Source: Campylobacteraceae bacterium (GTDB lineage Bacteria; Campylobacterota; Campylobacteria; Campylobacterales; UBA6016). From it: a stretch of 10,066 bases of DNA. Numbering within the stretch: position 1 is the first letter of the stretch; each line of letters begins with the position of its first letter. The notes below the pieces were generated by a model. That model saw only the letters and a list, made by a program, of their open reading frames with translations, was not told where the DNA came from and ran no database searches. The stretch spans positions 1 to 10,066 of the forward strand of contig JAEMQC010000088.1 in NCBI GenBank assembly GCA_022758985.1, given 5' to 3'. Position numbers and translations under genes: made by a program. Below, in pieces: positions 1 to 6,774 of this stretch.

Positions 1-271
1 CAAGTGTATAGATAACTTGCGCTTCGATCATCGCAAGTGCGATAAACATTGTAGTAAGAAGCTTGCCGCCCATTCCTGGGTTTCTAGCTGTACCGGCGAT
101 TGTTGCAGCAGCAGCATTACCCATACCGATAGCACCACCAAGAGCAGCTATACCAAGACCAACGCCAGCAGCGATGATTGACGCAGATTTAAGAGTTTGG
201 TTTGCAACTTCACCGTCAGCAGCGAAAGCAGCAGCAGCAAGAGCAAGAATCATAAGAACGATTTTTTTCAT
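1..271 (-). CDS. atpE: ATP synthase F0 subunit c (partial, 3' end beyond window)
   Basis: Encodes the proton-carrying ring subunit of the F1Fo ATP synthase in the inner membrane. Reading back from the ATG at 271 gives 90 residues with no stop before the window edge. Residues 1-18 (MKKIVLMILALAAAAFAA) form a signal-peptide-like hydrophobic stretch. Helix 1 (about 31-56) carries the glycine-rich pattern GVGLGIAALGGAIGMG, the polar loop has RNPG at 63-66, and helix 2 carries MIEAQ with Glu83 as the expected essential proton-binding carboxylate. C. jejuni AtpE, as I remember it, has the same N-terminal extension and the same IEAQVIY motif at about 100 residues, so only some ten residues are missing. 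The start is supported by a GGAGA ribosome site 6 nt upstream. The gene stands apart from other atp genes here and follows pnp with its own promoter. Confidence 0.96.
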   Translation of the reverse strand, partial: MKKIVLMILALAAAAFAADGEVANQTLKSASIIAAGVGLGIAALGGAIGMGNAAAATIAGTARNPGMGGKLLTTMFIALAMIEAQVIYTL

Positions 272-277
272 TACATA

Positions 278-282
278 TCTCC
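278..282 (-). promoter_or_regulatory. Ribosome binding site of atpE
   Basis: The minus strand reads GGAGA, 6 nt before the ATG at 271. This is the strongest Shine-Dalgarno match near a start in the window and agrees with the high translation expected for a ring subunit made in many copies. It fixes the start at 271 and so includes the signal-like N-terminus. Confidence 0.75.
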
Positions 283-346
283 ATAAAATTTTTTGCAACA
301 GGTCGGTTCGGCTTGCGTATCCCTACTAAACACCTTTGCGGGCGGC

Positions 347-352
347 ATTATA
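347..352 (-). promoter_or_regulatory. Probable sigma-70 -10 box for atpE
   Basis: On the minus strand the six bases read TATAAT, an exact -10 consensus. They sit in the 93-nt gap between the pnp stop and the atpE start, so transcription would begin near 339-341 and leave a leader of about 70 nt. Campylobacter vegetative promoters rely mainly on the -10 box and lack a conserved -35, which fits what is seen. The box lies inside a small inverted repeat (CGGCA at 355-359 and TGCCG at 343-347). No T-run follows that repeat, so it is a poor candidate for a pnp terminator. Confidence 0.7.
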
Positions 353-364
353 ACTGCCGTTTGC

Positions 365-2572
365 TTAATAATACTTAGCGTTGGCGAGTTCTACTTTGTT
401 TTGCGCCGAAGCCATTACCTTAACTTCAATCTCATCACCTTCAGAAAGGTGGTCTCTGACGTTATTGATTCTCTTGTCGGAGACTTTTGAGATATGCATT
501 AATCCTTCTTGACCGTTTGGAAGCTCTACAAAGGCGCCAAAATCAACTATTTTTTTGACTTTGCCCTTTACCACGCTGCCGGGTTCGATAAGCTCGAACA
601 GTTTCGCAGGAGCTTTTGGTTTGGCGATTGCAAGGATATGCTCTTTTGCGCCGACAACCTTTGACTTATCTTTTCCGATAACTTTTACCCTGCCCTTTTC
701 TCTGTCAAGATCTATAGCCACCTCAAACCTATCAATAATCTCTCTGATGGTTTTACCGGCTTGGCCTATAATATCGACTATCTTGCCAGTATCGATATGG
801 AATATTTCTGTGCTAGGAAGCACCGATTCGTTTATTTTTATATCCTCGGCCGCTTTTTCCATGATGTCAAGGATATGTTCTCTACCCTCTTTTGCCTGTA
901 TAAGAGCCGCCCTCAAAAGCTCAAAATCAAGACCGCCAAGCTTAATATCCATCTGAAGCGCGGTTACGCCGTCTCTCGTTCCGGCCACCTTGAAGTCCAT
1001 GTCGCCGTCAAAATCCTCTAATCCTATGATGTCGCTTAGTATTACGTATTTATCACCCTCTTTTACAAGACCCATGGCGATACCGGCGGCAAGTTTTAGC
1101 ACAGGCACGTCTGCAGCCTTCATAGAAAGTATTCCGGCACAAACCGTAGCCATAGAAGAAGAACCGTTTGACTCTAGTATCTCGGATACCACCCTAATAA
1201 TCGGCTCGTAGCTTTTTGGTATTAAGCACTCTATTGCTCTTTTGGCTAGATTGCCGTGTCCAAGCTCGCGTCTACCCGGAGCCCCGACTCTACTTGCTTC
1301 TCCGACAGAAAAGCCTGGAAAGTTATAGTGAAGCATGAACCTCTCAGCTTGAGCGCCTTTGTCTGTTAAGTTTTCAAAAGACTGCTTATCCATATCGCTT
1401 CCAAGCGTAGTTACCGCAAGAGCTTGAGTTTGACCTCTTGTAAATAGGCAAGAGCCGTGAGCCATAGGAAGTATATTTGTCTCTATACTGATAGGTCTTA
1501 CCTCGTTAAGCCTCCTACCATCAGGTCTTCGATGCTTATGGAGTATCATGCCTCTTAGTATCTCCCTTTTTATTTTCTCAGCGCTAAATGCAACAAGCTC
1601 CTCATCATATCCAAACTCTTGCACAAAAGGGTCGGCAACTATCTGATCTATTACGCTCTTTATCGCATTGCTTCTCTCTGATTTGCTAAGCTCGCCGATG
1701 GCATCTTCTAGTTTTGACGTATAGAAGTTTTTTATATGCTCTATCAGCCTGTCGTCTTGAATTATTGTTTTTAGGTCATAATCTCTCGTAGGTTTTTTTA
1801 TTGCTTTTAGTTTTGGAGTCAAATCAAGACTCGCAGCCTTGATTGCGTCGGAAGCGAACTTGATGGCTTCGAGTAACTCCTCCTCACCTATTTCGTTAGC
1901 TTTAAAATCTTCGACTATTTCACTATTTAATCCTACATCAAGAAACGGCATAACAGGCTGAAGCGAAGCCACTTCTACATTTTCGCTGCCGATAGCCCTC
2001 ATCTCTATCATAAGTATCTCTTCATCGGTACCGGCAACAAATAGATCAAGAGTACTATTTTCATTTAAATCGGTAATGGTCGGGTTTAATACTAGTTTTC
2101 CGTCTATCTTTGCAACTCTTACGCCAAGAACGAGCTTTGAAACCGGCAAATCAGATATAAACACGCTAGCAGAAGCGGCGTTGAGAGCCAAAACCTGCAA
2201 ATCAGCCTCAGGATCACAGCTAAGAACGGTAACCGTTAACTGTGTTTGATAGTTATATCCTTTAGGAAAAAGGGGTCTGATACTTCTATCTATGAGCCTA
2301 GAGGTTAGCGTCTCAAAATCGCTAGGTTTACCTTCTCTTTTAACAAAGCCGCCCGGGATTTTGCCGGCCGCATAGCTTTTTTCTATGTATTGTACGGTCA
2401 GGGGTAGGAAATCTTCGTCTTTAGCCTCTCTCTCGCTTACCACCGTTGAAAGGATAACACTTTTACCGCTTTGGAAATTTATTGCCCCGTCGGCAAACTT
2501 GGCCATCTTTCCGGTTTCAAAAACCTCCTCTTTGCCAAATACACCGGTAACTATTCGCGAAAAACTCATCAT
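365..2572 (-). CDS. pnp: Polyribonucleotide nucleotidyltransferase (PNPase)
   Basis: Phosphorolytic 3'-to-5' exoribonuclease that degrades mRNA to nucleoside diphosphates; the family works as a trimer in the cytoplasm. The 735 residues show the full layout: first RNase PH domain (about 5-145, with GGFVKREGKPS at 74-84 and RPLFP at 99-103), an all-helical linker (about 240-325), the second, catalytic RNase PH domain (about 340-560), a KH domain with GQAG at 603-606, and an S1 domain (about 661-733). Catalytic features visible are TRGQTQAL (378-385), GRRELGHG (433-440), SNGSSSMA (468-475) and the metal-binding Asp520 and Asp526 in DFDGDMD. Two ATG codons are adjacent (2572 and 2569). An AAAGG lies 4 nt before the first and 7 nt before the second, so the second may be the real start. 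Last gene of the purD unit, 9 nt after the J-domain gene. Confidence 0.98.
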   Translation of the reverse strand: MMSFSRIVTGVFGKEEVFETGKMAKFADGAINFQSGKSVILSTVVSEREAKDEDFLPLTVQYIEKSYAAGKIPGGFVKREGKPSDFETLTSRLIDRSIRPLFPKGYNYQTQLTVTVLSCDPEADLQVLALNAASASVFISDLPVSKLVLGVRVAKIDGKLVLNPTITDLNENSTLDLFVAGTDEEILMIEMRAIGSENVEVASLQPVMPFLDVGLNSEIVEDFKANEIGEEELLEAIKFASDAIKAASLDLTPKLKAIKKPTRDYDLKTIIQDDRLIEHIKNFYTSKLEDAIGELSKSERSNAIKSVIDQIVADPFVQEFGYDEELVAFSAEKIKREILRGMILHKHRRPDGRRLNEVRPISIETNILPMAHGSCLFTRGQTQALAVTTLGSDMDKQSFENLTDKGAQAERFMLHYNFPGFSVGEASRVGAPGRRELGHGNLAKRAIECLIPKSYEPIIRVVSEILESNGSSSMATVCAGILSMKAADVPVLKLAAGIAMGLVKEGDKYVILSDIIGLEDFDGDMDFKVAGTRDGVTALQMDIKLGGLDFELLRAALIQAKEGREHILDIMEKAAEDIKINESVLPSTEIFHIDTGKIVDIIGQAGKTIREIIDRFEVAIDLDREKGRVKVIGKDKSKVVGAKEHILAIAKPKAPAKLFELIEPGSVVKGKVKKIVDFGAFVELPNGQEGLMHISKVSDKRINNVRDHLSEGDEIEVKVMASAQNKVELANAKYY

Positions 2573-2581
2573 GCAACCTTT

Positions 2582-2848
2582 TTAAAATCTAAATCTTTTT
2601 TTATAATCTTCATACGGAAACTGTCCCGCAACCTCTTCTTCGTCAAGTTTAAACCTATAGTTTTCCATATACTCCATCAACAGCTTGTAGCTAACAGATA
2701 ATCTCTGCATATCGGTTTCGCTTCCGCCATAGTCCGGATGCATTGATTTGGACAACTCTCTGTATCTTTTTTTGAGCTCTTTTGACGTAATAAGGGGCGG
2801 CAGCTTCATAAACTCCCTAGCTTTCGTCAACTCCTCAAAAAAACTCAT
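2582..2848 (-). CDS. Mini J-domain (DnaJ-like) protein
   Basis: Small 88-residue protein made of little more than one J domain, the module that stimulates ATP hydrolysis by Hsp70 (DnaK). The pattern is KELKKRYRELSKS (23-35, helix II), the diagnostic His-Pro-Asp tripeptide at 37-39 within MHPDYGG, and a third helix DMQRLSVSYKLLMEYMENY (46-64). Residues 1-22 can supply helix I. There is no glycine/phenylalanine region, zinc-finger domain or client-binding domain as in full DnaJ, and no membrane segment. Its ATG overlaps the TGA of the MCE gene (ATGA) and has no Shine-Dalgarno of its own, so it probably depends on re-initiation by ribosomes finishing that gene. The true partner is unknown. A specialised DnaK co-chaperone for an envelope protein or for PNPase is conceivable, but that is inference from position. 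Confidence 0.85.
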   Translation of the reverse strand: MSFFEELTKAREFMKLPPLITSKELKKRYRELSKSMHPDYGGSETDMQRLSVSYKLLMEYMENYRFKLDEEEVAGQFPYEDYKKRFRF

Positions 2849-4209
2849 TTTACAAAACTAGAAGCTCCGCTTCCGACTACGTATTTAAGGTCGTCGTCGA
2901 CAAATGTAACGCCTACACCTCCAAACACGTTTGCCGCCTTGTGGTTTAGGAAATTGTCGTATCCGGCTATTAAATCTACATGTTTAAGCAGCCTATATCT
3001 TACGCTCGCTTTCGCATGCGCCTTATCACCTCTTACGTCATTTTGCGCACCGAAATCATAAACTTCGGCAGATATTTTTAGCTTATCTTTATTCGCAAAA
3101 TAATCGACGCCTACACCACCGGTGGACTCGATCAAGCCGCCTCTAACCATCGTATCGCCAAATCTCTTTCCAAACTGTGCGGAGACGTAAGTCTTGCTTT
3201 CAGCGTGCTTTTGCGGCTCTATAAACTTTCTATTCGCATCCATAGCGGAGTTGTCGCGTGTGGATATTACATCGATAAGATAGTGCTTAGTCGGCGCAGG
3301 AGAGTAGTCGGCTCCGAAATATCCTTTTGTATAGCCGTCTTTACCCATATATTCACCTCTGAGGGAGACCTCTAGCGAGCTATTCATGCCCTTTGAGACG
3401 TATTTGTCTAGTTTTTGAAGGGTGTCGTTGCCGTTTGAAAAGAAAGTGTCCACTGATTTTAGGGCGCTATTAAGCGGCTGCTTATTCTCTTTTATAACCT
3501 CTTGAAGATCTTTTTCTATCGCCGCAAACCTATCCATTATCTCCGGCAGCTTTTTATTTACGTCTTTTCCGGCAACTGCAAACTCTCTGGATAAGTCGTC
3601 GATTTGAGCCATAATCCTAGGAAGTCTCTCGTTTATCGTACTACCGGTAGTTTTAAATTCGTTAGCCGCTGAGTTTACGCTAGCTGCCATCATTTTGAAG
3701 TTTAAAATGGCATCTTGTATGTTTTGTCTGGAATTTTGGTCTAGTGTCCCTCTTAACTCTTTTACAAACAACTTCAGCTCGTTTGCGGCGTCGTTAATAC
3801 TAGTAGCAGTCTCCGCAAAGTTGGCATACCTAATCTCTTTTTGTATAAGCTGCCCGTCGTGCAGATAGGCCGGCGAAATACCTTGCTTTATCTCTATGAA
3901 TTTAGTCCCAAGAAGCGAATCTTGGCCAAGCATAACCACCGAATCTGTAGGCACCTTTACGTCTTTGTATACAAGCATCTCTACTTTCGGTTTTCCGCCG
4001 TCAAGCATTTTTTCTTTTACGAAACCGACATCCACGCCGCCTATCTTTACTTTGGCGTTTACATCAAGCCCAGATAGGTTTTCAAAATATGCGTATAACG
4101 TATATCCGTCTTTTGTAAAATTCGTCAATCTGCCAACTTGTATGCTAAGCAAAAATAGCGAAACAAGTCCGACAAGAACAAATAAACCCACTTTTGCTTC
4201 GGCCTTCAT
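2845..4209 (-). CDS. mlaD: MCE-domain (MlaD-type) phospholipid transport protein with C-terminal beta-rich domain
   Basis: Probable substrate-binding component of a retrograde or anterograde phospholipid transporter. The 454 residues show an N-terminal membrane anchor (about 6-23) with the typical MKAEAKVGLFVLVG opening. An MCE domain follows (about 36-112, including GLDVNAKVKIGGVDVGFV and the hydrophobic loop SLLGTKFIEI). Next is a long helical, coiled-coil-like stretch (about 128-272). From about 277 to 446 there is a run of short alternating-pattern strands separated by turns, such as SLEVSLRGEYM, KGYFGADYS, HYLIDVIS, KLKISAEVYDF, AKASVRYRLL and VDLIAGYDNF. E. coli MlaD is only about 180 residues and lacks the last part. 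The permease (MlaE) and ATPase (MlaF) genes are not in the window. The ATG lies 11 nt after the lptD stop, with GAGG 9 nt upstream of it. The symbol follows the family; orthology to E. coli mlaD is not proven. Confidence 0.88.
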   Translation of the reverse strand: MKAEAKVGLFVLVGLVSLFLLSIQVGRLTNFTKDGYTLYAYFENLSGLDVNAKVKIGGVDVGFVKEKMLDGGKPKVEMLVYKDVKVPTDSVVMLGQDSLLGTKFIEIKQGISPAYLHDGQLIQKEIRYANFAETATSINDAANELKLFVKELRGTLDQNSRQNIQDAILNFKMMAASVNSAANEFKTTGSTINERLPRIMAQIDDLSREFAVAGKDVNKKLPEIMDRFAAIEKDLQEVIKENKQPLNSALKSVDTFFSNGNDTLQKLDKYVSKGMNSSLEVSLRGEYMGKDGYTKGYFGADYSPAPTKHYLIDVISTRDNSAMDANRKFIEPQKHAESKTYVSAQFGKRFGDTMVRGGLIESTGGVGVDYFANKDKLKISAEVYDFGAQNDVRGDKAHAKASVRYRLLKHVDLIAGYDNFLNHKAANVFGGVGVTFVDDDLKYVVGSGASSFVK

Positions 4210-4220
4210 CTATTGCAACC

Positions 4221-6335
4221 TCATTTTGTAGTATTTATAGAGTATGTTTGGTTAAGTCCGCCAAGCGGTATAAGATTGATACTAAAGTATATTATATAGT
4301 TTTTAATTGAACCGGAACTTGTGCTTGTAAGTATCGGGGTAATTTCATTTCTCAGACTTACCGAATAACTAAGACACTGTTTTTTCATATTAAGACCGAG
4401 GCTCCACGCCCTAGTCTCCCTTTTGTACTCATCAAACTCATAGCTTCCAAATGCCGTATATTTATAATCCAGTTTTTTTGACGCATTGAGCGTAAAATAG
4501 CTTCCTCTATCTTTTCCTGCGGCCGTCACTAAGTCTTTATAGACGTGCGATAGTGTCAACATCGTATCTTTGTCGTCATAAGAAATGCTTGAAGTAGCGG
4601 ACGATACTATGTTATTTTGGTGCGAATAGAAAACATCTGTCGATAGTCTAAGATATTTATTGACGTAATACGTAATTTCGTTTTCAAGATCACCGTATCT
4701 ATAATTAACCCTCGATGAATCGTGATAGAAAATCTGGCTTAGTCTATGGCTTAATTTTAACCCGCCTTTGTTATCGTAAAAAAACTGCGCAAGTCTAAAC
4801 GAGCTATTCTCAACCTCAGAGCTACTAGTTACAAGAGAAATAAGCTCATCCTTATAGCTAGGATAGTTACTCTCCGTCTTTGCGCCAGGCCTTGTATATA
4901 GATATTCGAAATCGATAGAGTGCATAAAGTTTTCATACGGCCTTACAAGGTTTGTAAACAGCTTTAACTTGTGTGTATTGCTATAAAACGCATAATCTTT
5001 TATATCAATGCCGTTTTTATTGGAAAAACCTACTTTATTCGCATATAGATGCTCCATCAGGCTAACGCCTAAAAAATCGTCAAAGAAGTGCATCGTATAT
5101 GATACAGGCAAAACAGCCTGATTTTGAAGGGCGTTTAGCCCGGTTCTTCTATCAAACCTAGTACTTTTGACGTCAAAAGAGTATAGCAGGTCGTTAAATA
5201 GTAGACTTTCCGTATTCCTATGATATTGCAGTTTAGGGTATTCTTGCACCGTATCGTCGTTTGAAGTCTTGGAGGTGTCTATATAGTACTTCATATAGGC
5301 GCCGAAATAGTTGTTTTTTTGCTCAAAGTAGTAGTTTACTTTGGACGAACTTATCTTATCGATATTGTTTTCTCTTAGGTTCTCCCTGTTTTGGAGATTT
5401 ACATAATCAACATCGTTTAGATAGTTTAGATTTACATATAGCCCGTCTTCTTGCTCTTTGGAGTTATCTTCACTAGAAAACAGCTTCTCTCTGTCGTAAA
5501 AAGCGTTTAAGCCGTAGTGAGAACCGTATTTTAGACTATACTGATCGGTAAAGCTCTTATTGTCTTTAAAATATCCGCCTCTAATATAGCCTCTTGAATA
5601 TTTAGAGTCGACGAATCTTATCGTATCGTTTACCCCGTATCCTCTTTTTGTTCTTATCTGTGGAGTCAGCTCCATATCCCATGCCGAATCGGGATTTGTT
5701 ACGTAGTAATAAGGCTGCATGTAAATGAAGCCTTCGTTGCCTTTAATGCCTATATCCGGCTTCAAAAGTCCGCTCCGCCTTGTCTTGTCTGTCGAAAAAG
5801 AAAAATAAGGGGTGTAAAGTATCGGCACGCTCTTGAGGTATAAGGTGGTATTTTTAAGAGTCATTACCTTGGATTCCGAGTCAAACTCACCTTTGCTGTA
5901 GTCCAAAAACCAGTCCGGATTTGACGGATTACAGCTTGAGCTTATGGCTCCTTTTACCGAATATATTTTATCTTTGGAGTTCGCCTCTTTTGAGGATACC
6001 CACACGCTATCACCGCTGTTTTGAAAAAAGAACTTATCGAAATAACCGCATTTGTCGTCTAGATAAAATTTTACATAATCGGAGACGCTATAAACAGAGG
6101 AGTCTTTGAGGATGAAAATATTGCCAAACCCCTCTACCATAGAGCTTTCCTTATGGTAAATCAGCTTATCGGCTCGTATAAAATAACCCTCACCTACAGC
6201 CACTGCGTCACCCGTTGCAGTAACCGTATTGTCTTCATGCTCTACGTTTTTAGCGACTATCTCCACCTGCTCCTTGGCATGCAATAAAGAGGCCAGCGCC
6301 GCAGATATTAGGAGCGTTTTTTTAAGAAGCGACAT
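4221..6335 (-). CDS. lptD: LPS-assembly outer-membrane protein LptD
   Basis: Outer-membrane translocon that, with the lipoprotein LptE, inserts lipopolysaccharide (here probably lipooligosaccharide) into the outer leaflet. Of 704 residues, 1-20 are a signal peptide ending LLHA before KEQ. Residues about 22-130 form the OstA/LptA-like periplasmic jelly-roll, and the rest is a beta-barrel with many Tyr-rich amphipathic strands. Family hallmarks are VPILYTPYFSF (170-180) followed by RRSGLLKPDIG (186-196), matching my memory of the RRSGFLIP motif of E. coli LptD. Cysteines occur only at 96, 135 and 654; Cys135 sits where E. coli Cys173 lies and Cys654 near the C-terminal Cys pair. The ATG lies inside the end of the RDD gene (14-nt overlap) with no good Shine-Dalgarno, pointing to translational coupling. 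An internal start would lose the signal peptide. Slightly shorter than E. coli LptD (about 780). Confidence 0.95.
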   Translation of the reverse strand: MSLLKKTLLISAALASLLHAKEQVEIVAKNVEHEDNTVTATGDAVAVGEGYFIRADKLIYHKESSMVEGFGNIFILKDSSVYSVSDYVKFYLDDKCGYFDKFFFQNSGDSVWVSSKEANSKDKIYSVKGAISSSCNPSNPDWFLDYSKGEFDSESKVMTLKNTTLYLKSVPILYTPYFSFSTDKTRRSGLLKPDIGIKGNEGFIYMQPYYYVTNPDSAWDMELTPQIRTKRGYGVNDTIRFVDSKYSRGYIRGGYFKDNKSFTDQYSLKYGSHYGLNAFYDREKLFSSEDNSKEQEDGLYVNLNYLNDVDYVNLQNRENLRENNIDKISSSKVNYYFEQKNNYFGAYMKYYIDTSKTSNDDTVQEYPKLQYHRNTESLLFNDLLYSFDVKSTRFDRRTGLNALQNQAVLPVSYTMHFFDDFLGVSLMEHLYANKVGFSNKNGIDIKDYAFYSNTHKLKLFTNLVRPYENFMHSIDFEYLYTRPGAKTESNYPSYKDELISLVTSSSEVENSSFRLAQFFYDNKGGLKLSHRLSQIFYHDSSRVNYRYGDLENEITYYVNKYLRLSTDVFYSHQNNIVSSATSSISYDDKDTMLTLSHVYKDLVTAAGKDRGSYFTLNASKKLDYKYTAFGSYEFDEYKRETRAWSLGLNMKKQCLSYSVSLRNEITPILTSTSSGSIKNYIIYFSINLIPLGGLNQTYSINTTK

Positions 6336-6774
6336 CTACAACCAATGTTTTTGCGAATTTATCGTGCCACCCTTGCTTAAATGGGTCAAAAAACGCCCAC
6401 ACAAATCCGAGATAAAAAAGAGCTTCGCCTAAAAACCTGACGGAACCTCTGAGTAAAGAGGGGGCAAACTGCGGATTATCCATAGTATTGGAGTCTATGA
6501 CTCTAATCTTCAAAAGCATCTTTCCAAGCGTTGCGCCATATAGTTTTGTAAAAACAGCTTGATATGTTATTTCTACGAGCGTAGTAAAAACTATAGTCTG
6601 ATTTAGGGCATTTATTACCCCTTCAAGAGTTTTACCCTCGAACTTATCGCCCATGGCCGCAAAAACTATCAAAGAGAGCAAAACTTTATCAATTATAAAA
6701 GCAAAAGCCCTTTTAGAAATAGGCGCCAGGCGAATCTCTTCTTTAAACAGCCTGTACTCCAAATCGTTTTGCAT
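6322..6774 (-). CDS. RDD-family inner-membrane protein
   Basis: Small membrane protein of 150 residues with about three hydrophobic segments (24-40, 60-77 and 113-130). RDD-family signs are SKRAFAFIIDKVLLS near the start (the Arg and Asp positions are kept; the second Asp is not), YGATLGKMLLKIRVID (79-94) after the second segment, and FFDPFKQGWHDKFAKTLVV (128-146) at the end. The function of the family is largely unsettled; some members have been proposed as transporters or ion exchangers, and I make no substrate claim. The ATG shares one base with the purD stop (TAATG) and the gene runs 14 nt into lptD, so it is translated as part of the purD-lptD series. That position suggests co-expression with envelope biogenesis genes but proves no shared function. 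Confidence 0.88.
   Translation of the reverse strand: MQNDLEYRLFKEEIRLAPISKRAFAFIIDKVLLSLIVFAAMGDKFEGKTLEGVINALNQTIVFTTLVEITYQAVFTKLYGATLGKMLLKIRVIDSNTMDNPQFAPSLLRGSVRFLGEALFYLGFVWAFFDPFKQGWHDKFAKTLVVDVAS

Noticed and set aside
204..284. Minus-strand out-of-frame reading from an ATG overlapping the atpE ribosome site, giving a short Cys-rich peptide.
   Set aside because: The Cys run is just the frame-shifted reading of the atpE alanine codons (GCT read as TGC), and the ATG has no ribosome site of its own.
343..359. Inverted repeat after pnp considered as a rho-independent terminator.
   Set aside because: The stem is only 5 bp and is followed by CCCGCAAAGG rather than a T-run; the TATAAT inside it is better read as the atpE promoter.
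555..956. Plus-strand open frame of 133 codons opposite the KH/S1 end of pnp.
   Set aside because: Ser- and Ile-rich shadow of conserved PNPase codons; no family resemblance.
3896..4231. Plus-strand open frame of 111 codons opposite the MCE gene.
   Set aside because: It is the complement of a well-supported coding sequence, with no recognisable domain and no convincing start signal.
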